DNA of 64,000 bases from Homarus americanus. Lineage: Eukaryota > Arthropoda > Malacostraca > Decapoda > Nephropidae. The stretch lies in NCBI RefSeq assembly GCF_018991925.1, contig NW_024735442.1:56001-120000 (forward strand), read 5' to 3'. The notes beneath the pieces are model-generated. The model did no database searches. It worked only from the letters and a program-made list of their open reading frames with translations, and was not told where the DNA came from. The translations under genes and the position numbers were made by a program. Positions 19,890 through 31,489 of this stretch are shown piece by piece. Numbering within the stretch: position 1 is the first letter of the stretch; every line of letters begins with the position of its first letter.

Positions 19890-21310
19890 GGGGGGGGCTA
19901 ACAGTGATGGCTGAACTGAATCTATAATTAAGAGGCAAGAATTTCATCTATCAACTTCAAATATAAATTCCTGTGCCCTCTGCTGCTGTTTAATGTCAAA
20001 AACAGCCTAGTCATAGTAGTAGCTGGCTCTTGTCAGGTGAGTGGAGTCAACGGGACTACCGTGGGAACACTACGCTGGCCTGACGTCATATCTTACCGTA
20101 TGGTTATCATCAAGAAATTTATTTTAGGCAAGACCTGTTGCTCATGTTTATGCTGACTGTACCTGCAAACTGACTACTTACTCACATCAGCCATCCTGTT
20201 GAGAAGATGTAAGTACTGTTCCAGACACTGTATTCCTTTTGTTATTGCTATTGTACTGAAGAGTAATAGAGGAAGACCTGTAAACACCAGACATACACAA
20301 CTCTCTGTAATAACTCACCTACTGCTGTCAGTGGTTGGTGAGTTATCCAGTAGTTCTGGGAATGACCCAACATTCAACTGAACTGTTCGGGGAAACAAGA
20401 CCGAGGCGAATCTCTTTAAGTAATAAGGCAAATAAGGCAAGTCAATCACGCACACACACACACAGAATAAGACGTTCAACCAAAGAAAAATAAAGTATAG
20501 CCGCCTTAAGGGGTGACAACCAGAGCCTTTATCTCTATCAACACTCATCCAGTACAGTAAGCCTTCGTCACGGCCACCATTATTATCATCACCTCAGGAG
20601 CAAACATCTACTCGTTTCTTACACACACTCAGTAATGGAGAAGTTCCCAATATGTTCCATTTGGTTATCATTTTCTTTTAACTCTTTGTGTGGAGAAGTA
20701 TTGTAGTTATTAATGTACGGTATACTGTTTCTCTTTTCTCTCTTAATAATCAGTTATATCAATAAAATCCAGGTATCATTTATGTATTTTTCTCCTAAAT
20801 AAAAAATAAATAAAATAAATGCTCTATTGCATCATTGTTAATTTGATCTTTGTCTCTCCCTCTCAAATATTTCCTGTGTTATAAATGTTAATTTAGTCCG
20901 TCTGCATCTCCCTCACAGCCTCGGAGTGTACCCAGCATCTCCAGTCTACGATACAGTTACCACCGAGCACATCATTTAGTAACCGAGAGGAGAGCTGATG
21001 AGCAGGTCGACTGTGTTGTATGAGCGGCGGGTGGCTTACCTCACGGCCTGACACCCTTGTTAACCTCGCCCTCAGGAGTCTCGCCTCTCTGTCCCACACG
21101 TCCGTCTCGCACTCCGGGGGTTAGCTGACTGGCCCCCCCCCCCCACCCCTGGACAACACCCCACCCCACACCTCCTGTACCCATAGATGGAAGAAACCCT
21201 TCTATTGGGTCTCCTCCTTGCCCCCTCCTTCCCTCCCTCTTCCTGGGTCTCATACTGCTTCCCCTTGACGTCTTTACAGATGACCCATTTTGATATTTGT
21301 ATATTCCGAG
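19890..21310. other. No recognisable gene
   Basis: Includes G11 at about 19887-19898, a short CA run at 20451-20464 and C11 at about 21134. Frames up to 91 codons show no domain. The 20890-21270 part is more GC-rich. Confidence 0.4.
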
Positions 21311-21317
21311 TTTCATT

Positions 21318-21535
21318 ACCCCGATAATATCCAGGTAGTATCAGTACCCCGATAATATCCAGGTAGTATCAGTACCCAATAATATCCAGGTACTATCAGT
21401 ACCCAATAATATCCAGGTAGTATCAGTACCCAGATAATAACCTGGTAGTATCAGTACCCCGATAATATCCAGGTAGTATCAGTACCCCGATAATATCCAG
21501 GTAGTATCAGTACCCAATAATATCCAGGTGTGTCA
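21318..21535. repeat. 26-28 bp minisatellite
   Basis: Eight units of GATAATATCCAGGTAGTATC plus AGTACCC/C. The length differences come from CCCCG versus CCCA before the core. Confidence 0.92.
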
Positions 21536-21639
21536 GCATCAATATAATCCCCGAAACTTCCAACAACTCAATTTTACTCTGAGAAGATGAGTTGCCAGAT
21601 GCCTGAGGTGGCTAACAGGTGACCTTGGAGGTAAGCATT

Positions 21640-21850
21640 ACTGCAAAGACTCTGAACTGCCGGAAGGAGACTCTGAACTGCCGGAAGGAGATTCTGAACT
21701 GTGGGAACGAGACTCCCGAACTGCTGGTACGAGACACGAAACTACTGGAACGAGACATCGAACTACTGGAACAAGACATCGAACTTTTAGAACGAGATCC
21801 TGAACTGCAGGAACAAGATTTTGAACCGTTGGGACGAGACTTCTGTTAGA
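21640..21850. repeat. 21-bp tandem repeat with open frames
   Basis: Ten or so imperfect units like GAACTGCCGGAAGGAGACTC. The plus frame gives a 7-residue repeat (LLERDIE, LNCRKET) and the minus frame VPAVQDL-like units. Degenerate flanks. No evidence of a real gene. Confidence 0.82.
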
Positions 21851-21859
21851 ATCAGGCTT

Positions 21860-22740
21860 CAAACTGCTGGAATAGTTTCTAAAGGAAGCGTTAAGGTACT
21901 GGCTCTCGTGGGTTCATAGCATGTCTGATCTCTATAGATGACGTTAAGAGTACTTCATGAAGCTTCGGGATCTGTAAATTAATAATTGGGAGTTTTGTAA
22001 AATATTTAGGACTTTGAGGAAATTTTTTTGTGATTTGGGGAGATATTTGAGAGTTTAGGGAAGTTATTTAGAAGTTTTCGGAGATATCTAGGACTTTGGG
22101 GGGAAAGTTGCTGTATTTGAAAGAGAATTTAGGGTAATGTTTAGGACTTATAGAGATTACTGTGTATGTCGGAGATTATTGAAATGCAAGTACACATTTA
22201 GGTTAAAGTTCAGGCACAGGGGCAGTTAAAACTACAGATAAAAATAGGTACAAACTGAGTCACAAGTACAAAAGCATCAGCAACCATAGGTACAAGGTCA
22301 TGCTCATGTAAAAAAACATGCATAGTCGGCAAAAATAGTTTCAAACACTCTAAGGGTGATACAATATGACAAAGCAAACGAGAAAACTAAACAAAGATCT
22401 CTGAGGAAGTGTTTTTGCAATTTATATTACTTCTTTTCACCTGTAAATATTATAAAGACGAACAACATATATTATTACAAAATGTTGAGTTACTTCGCAA
22501 CCAAGCATACCAACCATTCTGAGATGGCAAGAGCCACAGTGCTCATTCTGAAATCTGACGTGCCCAGCTGTTCCAGAACTTCTTTTGCCTACTGTACAAG
22601 CACAAGCACAGGTACAAAATTCAGACACAAGCACCACCACAACCACCACGAGGTAGCAGCAACTTATCATGGTGCCTCGAGCCTGCAAGGAATTATTAAT
22701 ACACATCCGCGAGAAGCTCCTGTGGTGCTATACTGACGTG
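21860..22740. other. No recognisable gene
   Basis: Region 21990-22120 has loosely repeated TTTAGGACTTTGGGGA phrases. ACAAGCACAAGCACAGG phrases occur near 22595. A 126-codon plus frame (22356-22736) has no domain. Confidence 0.4.
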
Positions 22741-23180
22741 ATCATCTCAAGACCCATCGCTTGAGAAATCCGACACCTGGACAAGAGGTTACGCTGTCCA
22801 GTGGTGCCGCCGCGGGGTGTCGAGACGTGACCCATCGCAGGGGCGGGAGGTCAGGTCGTACGAGGCTATGCAGGGCTCTGGGGCCAGAGCGAGGGTTCAC
22901 ATTCCTGGCACTCTATCAGGGGCGGCCGCAGCGAGTGCCTGAGAGGAGCAGGGAGGGAGGGGATGAGGGATAGAGATGAAGGAGAGATAAAAGGGGTGAG
23001 AAAGAGAGTAACAGAGATGAAAGGGTTGGAAAGCAGATGGAAGAATATATTAGGAGTAAGAAGACATTATACAAAAGAAACAGTTAGGGTAAGAGAAGAA
23101 AAAAATATCTGTATGGAAGAGAAGAAAAAACCGATAGAAGAGAAGAGAAGAGAAGAGAAGAGAAGAGAAGAGAAGATACT
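22741..23180. other. CpG-rich patch followed by A/G-rich DNA and an (AGAGA)n tract
   Basis: From 22790 to 22945 there are many CpG dinucleotides, including CCGCCGCGGGGTGTCGAGAC and GGGGCGGCCGCAGCG, standing out from the AT-rich surroundings. 22950-23130 is A/G-rich, and GAGAA units run from 23138 to 23175. A minus-strand sequence TTGAC|GTAAGTATC at about 23174 matches a 5' splice donor. Whether this marks a promoter or first exon is unproven. Confidence 0.4.
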
Positions 23181-23324
23181 TACGTCAAGGTGGACAGGCA
23201 GAACGCTTTGTGGAAGCTGAGGTTGTGGCAAGGCTGGCGAGCACGTACAGTCCCCGTGAACTCCGCCGCTCCTGTAGTGTAGTGACTCATTTGGGATTTA
23301 ATTATGAGTGAGACCAAGACCAAC

Positions 23325-23465
23325 TATAGTAGAGTTGTACAGTGCATTGTGAAGGGAGTGTACAGTCTGTAGTGAAATTAGTGTACAGTGTGTAGTGAAG
23401 GTAGTGTTGTACGGTATGTAGTAAAGGTAGTGTACAGCGTGTAGTGATTATATGTACAGCGAGAT
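23325..23465. repeat. Degenerate GTGTACAG(T/C)GTGTAGTGA repeat
   Basis: Five or six imperfect units of about 25-30 bases with the phrase GTACAGTGTGTAGTGAAGG. No gene. Confidence 0.65.
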
Positions 23466-23593
23466 CATAAACGTAATACCGGTGTCATGAACGTAGCAAC
23501 ACGTTAATGACCATAACATTCGGGCGATCGTGAGCGTAACACCGGGGTGAGGATCATGTTTGCTACCAATTGTGCAGGGCGCCGCCTCATAAC

Positions 23594-23902
23594 TCACAGC
23601 AACACTCCGTCCTCTCCGCCGCTCCAGACCTCATGGGGGGAAAAACTGGCCACGGTAGAAGAGAACCGCTGAAAAAAAGCGCTCCCTAAATAGTTCTTTT
23701 CGTATGGGTCAGCGCACTTACCGATCCATTCATCTTGTGTTCTAACTGGCCAATCAGCGGCTCGATGCATCATTGCCCTCCCTCGTCCTGATTTGTCAGT
23801 ATGACTCTGACTTTGACTTTTTTTTTTTCGAGCATGATCACTAATACCCGCTTTAGGAAATAGTTCATAAATAGAGAATTGAGTGAGTGTTTCTTGGTGC
23901 AA
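23594..23902 (-). CDS. Unassigned minus-strand ORF, possible host exon
   Basis: I do not recognise the protein. The minus-strand frame runs 102 codons and its composition is not repeat-driven: ISDHARKKKSQSQSHTD then RAADWPVRTQDEWIGKCADP, with W, D, R and K well mixed. There is no ATG at its upstream end (a TGA lies just before TTG 23902), so it would need an upstream splice or an internal ATG. After EWI the DNA reads GATCG|GTAAGTGCGC, a near-perfect splice donor at about 23725. An overlapping 50-codon frame starts at ATG (about 23921) and begins MTRRFDCTKKHSLN, with TATATA about 25 bases upstream on that strand. A CCAAT-like GGCCAATCAGCG lies at 23749-23760 inside the ORF. It could be a real exon or an old element. 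Confidence 0.3.
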   Translation of the reverse strand: MHQETLTQFSIYELFPKAGISDHARKKKSQSQSHTDKSGRGRAMMHRAADWPVRTQDEWIGKCADPYEKNYLGSAFFQRFSSTVASFSPHEVWSGGEDGVLL

Positions 23903-23989
23903 TCAAAGCGGCGAGTCATTATGAAATAGAGGATATATACTGCACAGGTTTCTTCTCGCTCTTTATCGTATGACTATTTATGTGACTAG

Positions 23990-24285
23990 AGCCTAACTAT
24001 TTGGCGTTGTGAATATATATTGTGTATAGCAACTCCTTAGGGACCACCACCCGGCCAGAAGAAGGGAGCTCCACCTGAGAACCGGTGATGATGAACGAGA
24101 CCTAGCCAAGGGTGAGGATACGGACTAGGGCAGGACACCCAATACTTGGCCGGTGATCTGGGCGCTCATCTTCCTCCACCAGCTTATCTCCTGACGATGC
24201 CCACGCGCCCCCTGCCTCGTTCCACCCCATCCTACCCACCCCACCCCACCCTACGTATCTTTCAATACAGATGTTTAAGCACCAC
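23990..24285. other. No recognisable gene
   Basis: Moderately GC-rich, non-repetitive. CCACCCCACCCTACC phrases lie at 24225-24255. Nothing assigned. Confidence 0.4.
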
Positions 24286-24289
24286 ATCC

Positions 24290-24600
24290 TCTAGTCTAGT
24301 GCCTTACACCCTCTAGTATTCCGCCCCTTCTGGTGACCCTCCCCTCTAGTTTCCCGCCCACTCTAGTGTCCCACCCCCTCTAGTGTCTCTCCCCTTCTAG
24401 TGTCCCTCCCCCTCTAGTGTCCCACCCTCTCTAGTGTCCCGCCCCCTCTGGTGACCCTCCCCTCTAGTGCCCCGCCCCCTCTAGTGCCCCGCCCCCTAGT
24501 GCCCCCCCCCTCTAATGTCCCGCACCCTCTACTGTCCCACCCCATCTAGTGTCCTGCCCCCTCTAGTGTCCCGCCCCCTCTAGTGTCCCCGCACTAATGA
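24290..24600. repeat. 18-bp minisatellite (CCCGCCCCCTCTAGTGTC)
   Basis: About 15 imperfect 17-19 base units. CpG and C-rich. No gene. Confidence 0.9.
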
Positions 24601-25180
24601 CAGTGCAAAAAGGTAAGTTTGGCTGAGAGTGAATACACTGGTTGCTTGCGAGTTGTTGATAATTTTTACAATGGTTGGAACTGTTTTGTTCTTATAGCGA
24701 TCAGTACGTGCTCGTATGGGCTGGGTGCTGTTGTGGTGTAGAACAACAGTTCGCAGACGAAGGATCTCGGGTGGAAGCAGGATCCGGTGTCGAGGTTAGT
24801 GCAGAAGCTTCTCACCAAATTTGCAGATGAGGTCGCGTTGATGATCAGAGTGAACCGAGAGGGTTAGCGTTTCTTGATATGTGGAGTAGGAGGGGGAGAG
24901 AATAATCTTGCATGCCCTCTTTTACACTTTTTCTAGGTGCTTCCATTTTTATGCAGGAAAAACATAAAGCACGTCAAGAATCCCTATAGAGGTGTTGTCG
25001 TCTCTCAAGGCCTTCAGTGAGCCACCGTCTCCGTCGACAGCATCTTCCCAACACCATCAATCTTCATCCTGTCGGTGACTTCACCCTGCAGTCTCCTAGT
25101 AACACCTCCCTGCCGCCTCGTAACATCTCCCTCTCCTCTCTCCTTGTACGGACTATTTATCTGCATTCTTGCGGATCACC
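24601..25180. other. No recognisable gene
   Basis: Mixed sequence; nothing assigned. The final part (25085-25150) is C/T-rich and leads into the CAC/ATC tract. Confidence 0.4.
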
Positions 25181-25184
25181 TCCA

Positions 25185-25640
25185 CCCACCACCATTTACA
25201 CTATCACCAGTCATATTACTATCACCAGCACGACTCATACTACTATCACCATAACAACTCACATCACTATCATCCCCACCTTCACAATTCACACTACCAT
25301 CATCAAACATTCTTATCACTACCACCACCTCATCACTATCACCCATCACCACCATTCCTTCACACCACAAACCACAACTTACACATAAGCTACTACCACT
25401 TTCACTACTACATCATTACTACCACCAACCAGGCACCATCACCAACACCCCACATTACTACATATCATCATCACCACCACATAGCATTACCACCACCAAC
25501 AACACTCCACCCCACCCCACCACGTCATCATCAACACAACATCATCACCACTATATTCTACACCATCAACACAACACCATCACCACCATGCTCTACTCCA
25601 TCAACACAACACCTTCACCTTTTTCTACCACCACCACACA
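25185..25640. repeat. Cryptic (CAC/ATC/ACC)n tract
   Basis: Nearly G-free plus strand made of CAC, ATC and ACT triplets. A 194-codon frame of H/T/Y is a product of this composition. Confidence 0.85.
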
Positions 25641-25844
25641 GCACCTTAGGGTGGGGGTGGCGTGGAGAGAAAACGGTGACAGTAAACATTGGGTGCTGCC
25701 GTATGACAGACAGCGACAGACTGACTGACAGATCATCCCCTCCACGCGTCTAATTATGCCTACCTGGTGACGGGTCGACCACCTGGGCACGTGACGCTCA
25801 TAAAATATTACGGTCACAAAAATTACGTTCGTGGTGTAATCCAG

Positions 25845-26025
25845 AGGAGTACAATGAGGTACAGTTGTGCAGCTCGTAGTACAGTGATACATGCAGTGAG
25901 GTACAATGACGTAAACAGCGATACAGTGAGGTACTGTGAAGTAAGCAATGATACAGTGAGGCACAGCTAAGCAGCAGTGATACAGTGAGGAAGTGACATA
26001 AATAGTGATACAATGAGGTACAGAG
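25845..26025. repeat. Degenerate GATACAGTGAGGTACAG repeat
   Basis: About ten imperfect units of 15-25 bases. Frames on the minus strand rich in C, H, Y and L follow from it. Confidence 0.7.
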
Positions 26026-26159
26026 ATAAGCACCCCTGGAAACCGACCACCATCTTCTGACCAGGTGGTGTTAGTCAGTTCTACCTAGGAATAACCTTGG
26101 GTTGGCTCTACACCTGGCCATAAGATACCACAACACCACTTAGCCGAGTGAGGTAATGT

Positions 26160-26797
26160 GACACCACCCTACACCACAAGGTGTCTCCATGACCACGTGA
26201 GGCCTTCATATCAACACCTATGGACGAGTTACTACACCACGTGAACACCACACCATCCCGTGTCTCCATGACCACGTGAAGTTCTTCATGTCAATATCTA
26301 CGGACGAGTTACTACACCCCGCAGCCTACGTGACCTCACTCAGTAGGGCAAGAGACCAGCCCGGGCCATCAACTGTAAACTATAATTTGTATGTTCATGT
26401 TCTTTCTCATTTTAGTAATGAGAGCTTTTGTTTAACGACCTACCTACCCCATATCTTTGTATGTAATAAATCATTTTCGTTTAATGTATATTTTCAGCGG
26501 GCACACACGCACACACACACATGGCAGACAACTAATGCACCACCCTCGTCATCGCCACATCCTGCAGCCCCCCACCCATCTCGAGCAGTCCGCCACTACA
26601 ACAAAATTCAGCCCATAAGAGCCAGCACAGATTGATACAAGAATAGCACCATCCCATCTATTAAAATAATAAACAACTCCTGATTTATGTACTGTACAGC
26701 CCTGTAAATGTATTCAACGCATATTATATCATTATGTCTAAATCAAATGTAAGTTTGTATATTTTCAGCCACCGGCTGCAACTCTATTAATAAACCG

Positions 26798-26852
<55 letters not shown>
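26160..26852 (+). mobile_element. Interspersed element family G with TTA tail (copy G1)
   Basis: The 5' part has tandem blocks with TCTCCATGACCACGTGA and GACGAGTTACTACACC, as in G3. The 3' part has GGGCCATCAACTGTAAACTA, TTTTCAGC...GGCTGCAACT and AATAAACCG followed by about 17 TTA units (26800-26852). A stretch at 26480-26760 repeats part of the 3' region (TATATTTTCAGC twice). No protein is recognised; it could be a LINE 3' end or a SINE. AATAAA and the tail give the orientation. Confidence 0.7.
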
Positions 26853-26853
<1 letters not shown>

Positions 26854-28590
26854 ATCATATGGGAAGGAATGAGCCTCAAGTTTTAACATAATCTATTGTA
26901 GACCAGGTAATAAACACTCGTACAAAACAGACATATGGTGGACAAGAACTCTGTAGAAGAGAAAAACTGGCAATTCATTACAGCCATGCAGGAACCAAAC
27001 TCAACAAACAACAACACAAAGCGATAATAATTAGTAAGTGAACCTGACTAACCCAAGCAGGTGGTTTACGCTTAAGAGTCGACAGGTGGTGGAGGAGGAA
27101 GCCTGTGAGTGTGTGTGTGTGTGAATCAGGGTGTAGGTGTAAGGGTGGGTGAGTTTAGTGTGTCCCAAGTTCGTGCCTCCTTCACCTCACACCAGCACCT
27201 CGCCCGGACCTCACCTGCCACTCACGACTAAAAAGGATTTGTTGTTACATTCGTCTGTCTCGTTTTTCAGGCAGTGTGGCACATAACTCCCTGAGGATGG
27301 ATGCCCAGGTAAAGCTGACACTACCAGCAGCCAAGCAGCCAGGGCTACCAGGGCACGGCCACACCACCAACTCCTCAACGTGTTCAAAATATATCCAACA
27401 ATACAAAATTACTGTGCAAGGAATTATGTATTCGCATATATATTGACTAAACAGCTGGTTTATTTTTCTTCTGTCAGGGATCAGTTGATTTACATTTTCA
27501 AGAACAATAATACTTTACAACCAAGAATTTTGTTTTACAGACTCCACAATGCTTCCTGTTAAATCTAATATAAAAGCTGAATATTTTATACAATAAGGCG
27601 GTCACTCAGGCTTACGTGGTCAGTGGCTGGCAAAAGTGAAATTGAAAATCAAATTGAGTGTATTAACTACATCACCATTGTTTTTTGTTTTGTTTTGTAA
27701 GTTATTTTTATGAAGAAGAAATTCAACTGACTTGAAATTTTCGATTCAGGGTTTTCTGACGCTGTGATAATTTGTTAGTCTTAAATATCCAGCAAGAACA
27801 GATGTTGTGGTTTATTCCTTAATTGATAAGGCATTTTATGATAATTTTTAATATCTGGCATTCATTGGATTAACTCGCATCATATATTGTAATTACTTAA
27901 ATCAGAATCTTGCTCACTATATCTCCTCCACAGCACAACGAAGGTTTTTCTTTTGGAAAGGTTTCAGTAAACCTTCGTGTCCCAGTAATATGTAACTGCG
28001 GTTGTCTGTTATGGCTCTCTGTGATCGCTCCAGCAGGTGTTAATGCCTCAGTAAAACTTCCTCAGTAATACATAAGCTTAAGATCAGTGGAATGTGGTGG
28101 CAATTTTAAGGCACCTGCTCATAATGTTCATATCAAAGGACTTCCTCCGCAGTGTGAAATTCTGTATACATTCTGTTCTGCTCTGAGGTCACCTTCTAAG
28201 CCCCCACAATATCAACAGGGCCATAACTGGTCATTTCCTGATGACCTGCGGTTTCATTTATAAGATTACTGGTCGAATTTTGCTGAAGAATTAAAACAAG
28301 TATGCGAATCCTTGACTGTTGTGCCTCACAGTAAAAACATATAAGAACACACAAAGACTTTAAGGAATGTTATTTTTGCTGGCCAGTCTCAGAGTACTGC
28401 ATATACGAGGATATAAAAGTTCCGTGTCCCCTCTCGTCTTCCCCTTCCACCCGGAGTCAGCATAAGAAAGGATAAACACAGCACCAATTACACACGAGCG
28501 CTGAACACCCCAGGTGGACAAAAAACAGTGAGGGCACCAGCAATTATGCGGGTACGCCTGGCTGCCTTTGTCCACCTTGTTGTATTTAGT
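26853..28590. other. No recognisable gene
   Basis: AT-rich, non-repetitive. GT run at 27109-27122. Frames of 60-71 codons at 27380-27562 and 28360-28575 show no domain. Nothing assigned. Confidence 0.4.
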
Positions 28591-28595
28591 TGATA

Positions 28596-29215
28596 ATTTT
28601 TTTTTTACGGGAATTAGCCCACCCGGGCACAGGTCAAACGACCCACAACGGAGCCTGGGGGGCGAAAAAAAAAAGAACGGAAAGAAATTGAAAATATAGA
28701 AAAAAAGGTTATACTGTATTAATCTACACCACGAAGATGCCGGAAAACCAGCTTTTTAAAGTGAGACAGAGTGTAAGAGCATGGAAACACAGAAGAAGGC
28801 AGAGCATTCCACAGTTTGGCTGTGTGAGGAAAGAAGGAGGTACTATTACGGGTTATTCTCGTGTGACCGACATCCACAGAGAAATGGTGGGCACCGCGGG
28901 CAAGACGTGTGTTACGAACCCACGGCCTTGCCGGCGGTACACAGGATGCCAAATCCACTGAACATTGCCCGTTAAAGTACCTGTAAAAGAGAGAGAGTGA
29001 AGCAACATTGCGGCGAAGAGAAAGGGGAGAGAGATTGTCGACTAAAGGAGGAGAGTTAATAAGACGAAATGCCTTTGATTCCACCCTATCTAATAGTTGG
29101 ACAGAAGAAGAGCCACCCCAGATATGAGAGCAGTACTCCAAGTTAGGACGAATGAATCCCTTATATACTTGGAGCAACTGCTCAGGAGTGAAGTAGCTGC
29201 GGCATCTGTACAGCT
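28596..29215 (-). pseudogene. LINE family C, RT thumb/C-terminus and 3' end
   Basis: On the minus strand the frame starts near 29213 with LYRCRSYFTPEQLLQVYKGF, continues IRPNLEYCSHIWGG (the usual RP-x-LEY-x-x-x-W-G thumb motif), LLDRVESKAFRLI, LSLFYRYFNGQCSVDL, and ends SFFPHTAKLWNALPSSVF...HLRGVD with TAA at 28719. The open frame is uninterrupted for about 165 codons. A 3'UTR of about 120 bases follows, ending GGCTAATTCCCGTAAAAAAA. The catalytic RT core is absent (5'-truncated copy). This is a different family from A, with shorter UTR and a poly(A)-type tail. Jockey/CR1-like, exact clade unknown. Confidence 0.88.
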
Positions 29216-29890
29216 AATGAGGGTCATGTTTGGAGCACTCTGTCTGGATCTGGCTCTCAGATCACGTGCCTGTCTGTCTATGCTCCTCGCTTAAAATAGT
29301 TGGAAGCAACTAAGAGAATACCTTTGAAGTTTTTAACTCTTTGCTACGGTAAAAACAATCTAACAAGTAAGAAGTGTTTATGAAAAAGAACAGAACATTA
29401 TGAGTTATTTACGACATTATTCTCCTCCCACCTGCTGTATTCTCATCTCCATCCCTTCCCACACTCTTTCAGCCTCAGCTTTATCATATATAACAAAAGG
29501 ACGTAAATTCGGATTGTTAAGACTCCCTTTCCCTTATATCTTTTCACATTTAAATTAAGATATATATTTGTAAAGATCTGACTCAACTAAGTGTAAAGAA
29601 AACTAAGTCGACATAAGTACTTAAAATATCAAAAGAAAAAATTTACTAGTATTTTACAATAAACAAAGTGTTAATTTACTCGCTACTTGACTGAGCTGTT
29701 GCCGAGTATATCTGATACCATAAAATATAGGAGTATTATACACGTAAGACCTCACTCATCACAGTCACCCTTGTACTCTTGTTATGATTCAACAAACGAT
29801 GGTTAGTGTTTAATTTTTCGCCATACTGTATCAGACAAAATCATCATGGTAGACGAATAAGTACAGTAATTGTAATTCGATGAAGGACAA
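29216..29890. other. No recognisable gene
   Basis: AT-rich, non-repetitive; nothing assigned. Confidence 0.4.
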
Positions 29891-29893
29891 TAT

Positions 29894-30026
29894 TTGGACC
29901 ATCTGAAGATTTGACACCCTGACGATTAAACTCTCTAACGCCAACCTAACCAAATCTAACTCATTCAGGTAGGGTGTTTAATCAAGTGAAATAAACAGAA
30001 TTGCCGAATCTTCAGGTGGACCCAAA
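29894..30026. mobile_element. Short inverted-repeat (MITE-like) element
   Basis: TTTGGACCATCTGAAGATT at 29893-29911 is matched in inverted orientation by AATCTTCAGGTGGACCCAAA at 30007-30026. The 95-base interior holds CCAACCTAACCAAATCTAAC, i.e. TTAGGTT on the other strand. The terminal core CTGAAGATT is the same as at the right end of the window. No coding capacity. Confidence 0.65.
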
Positions 30027-30840
30027 ATTTTTATCTAAGGCACATCACTTAAAACACTATATGGTAAGGAGGTAAACAGGTGAATGGAGAGGACTGAGGT
30101 GTCACATCAGAGGTCTAGCTTTTCAAAAACGGTATCGTGCGGTTTCTGAGCCCCTGTTGTGACACCTTACCTGCCACACCAGAGGTTAATTCTTACAGGA
30201 CTCACTGTGATGTTTTTTTTCTTGTTGAGTCTTGGAATTGTACAGTAAGAGTAAATTGATAATGTGACGTAGGATAGAGATGTAGAGGCACCAATAAGTT
30301 ACTACAGGTGAAAGATACAGGTGTTGAGGGCCACCAGTAAGTTACTACAGGTGAACGACGCAGGAGTGGGGGGGGTCCACCTTTTCTCACCAAGACTCAT
30401 GCTCCATCTGGCTCGACTAATATTCATACTGTAAAATTTCCACAACAGTTTGTTGAAGGGAATGTCCAGTACAGAGGAGATAAATTTCGTAAGAGCAAAT
30501 AAAGCCATCCTTACGAGGTATTGGAGGTAATAACAATCTTAACATCTGCTTGTGGAAATATTATCAGAGAATTACAATGACAAGTAGCCACCAACGTCCT
30601 TGTAAGACACAGGTATTGCCCAGGTGAGTGTACCTCCGTGACCCGACCTGACCTACACCACTGTAAAGGCCTGGGACTTTGGGGATAGAAATCCCTTACC
30701 AGACTAATCAAGTTCTTAATTAAGGAAAGTCGAGGACCGTGGTTTTCTGAGGCATAACAAACAACCGTTTGAGATTGACATCTCTGTACTATAAAAAATA
30801 TAACACAAAACTCTGACACCACTCAACAAACATCAAATAA
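30027..30840. other. No recognisable gene
   Basis: Short direct repeat AGTTACTACAGGTGAA(A/C)GA at 30296 and 30341. Frames of 63-103 codons have no domain. Confidence 0.4.
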
Positions 30841-31050
30841 TTACGGGAGTCAAACAATTAATGCAGTCAATAGTTAATGGAGTTAATCAATTAAGGGAAG
30901 CAAACAATTAAAGGAATGAAACAAATAATGGGAGTCAGCAATTAATGGATTCAAACAATTGAAAGGAGTCAACAATTGATAGAATCGAACAATAAAGGGG
31001 AGTCAGCAATTAATGGAATCAAACAAACCATAGAATCAAACAATGAACAG
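30841..31050. repeat. Degenerate ~20-bp repeat (GGAGTCAAACAATTAAT)
   Basis: About ten imperfect units, with AAACAATTAA recurring every 18-24 bases. Confidence 0.8.
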
Positions 31051-31287
31051 ATATTTCCTACAGTAGTGGCCCTGGGGGGAAGGTTCTGGAACACGGTGAT
31101 CCACACTCAGGATAGGGAAGTGTCCATTCAACTCCACACTCAAGCAACGTCTTGAACTGGCAGGAGAACACAGGGGCACAGACGGAATGAGATGAACTGA
31201 CGGTCATGGTATGTGGTAGTGGTAGATGTCCAGAGAATTGACAGTCGATAGGTGAAGGTCTGGGGACACAGCCCACGAGTCCAGGAC

Positions 31288-31488
31288 CTATGATGAGATC
31301 ACAGCCAGAATTTGGCGAACAGCTGGGTAGCTAGTTAGTGACTGTATGGCGGCTGGGTTGAATCTGCCGGTGACCCAGATAGTCCCTGCCGTTCTCACCT
31401 CTGTCCAACCGCCCCAAGTGTCATTTGCTTGTGCGAGAGTGTTAGCAGCGGTAACGAGCAGGAAGATCGTTTCCGCCCTTACAACCAC
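31288..31488 (-). CDS. Short ORF with a signal-peptide-like start (tentative)
   Basis: Minus-strand frame from ATG 31488 gives MVVRAETIFLLVTAANTLAQ, a basic start and hydrophobic core ending in A-Q-A, which resembles a signal peptide, then DTWGGWTEVRTAGTIWVTG. The frame stops after 66 codons. In the next frame downstream (31276-31058) the sequence is Cys-rich, for example CGVEWTLPYPECGSPC. A small secreted protein split by an intron or frameshift is possible, but no family is recognised and the plus strand is open over the same region. Chance cannot be excluded. Confidence 0.22.
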   Translation of the reverse strand: MVVRAETIFLLVTAANTLAQANDTWGGWTEVRTAGTIWVTGRFNPAAIQSLTSYPAVRQILAVISS

Positions 31489-31489
31489 T

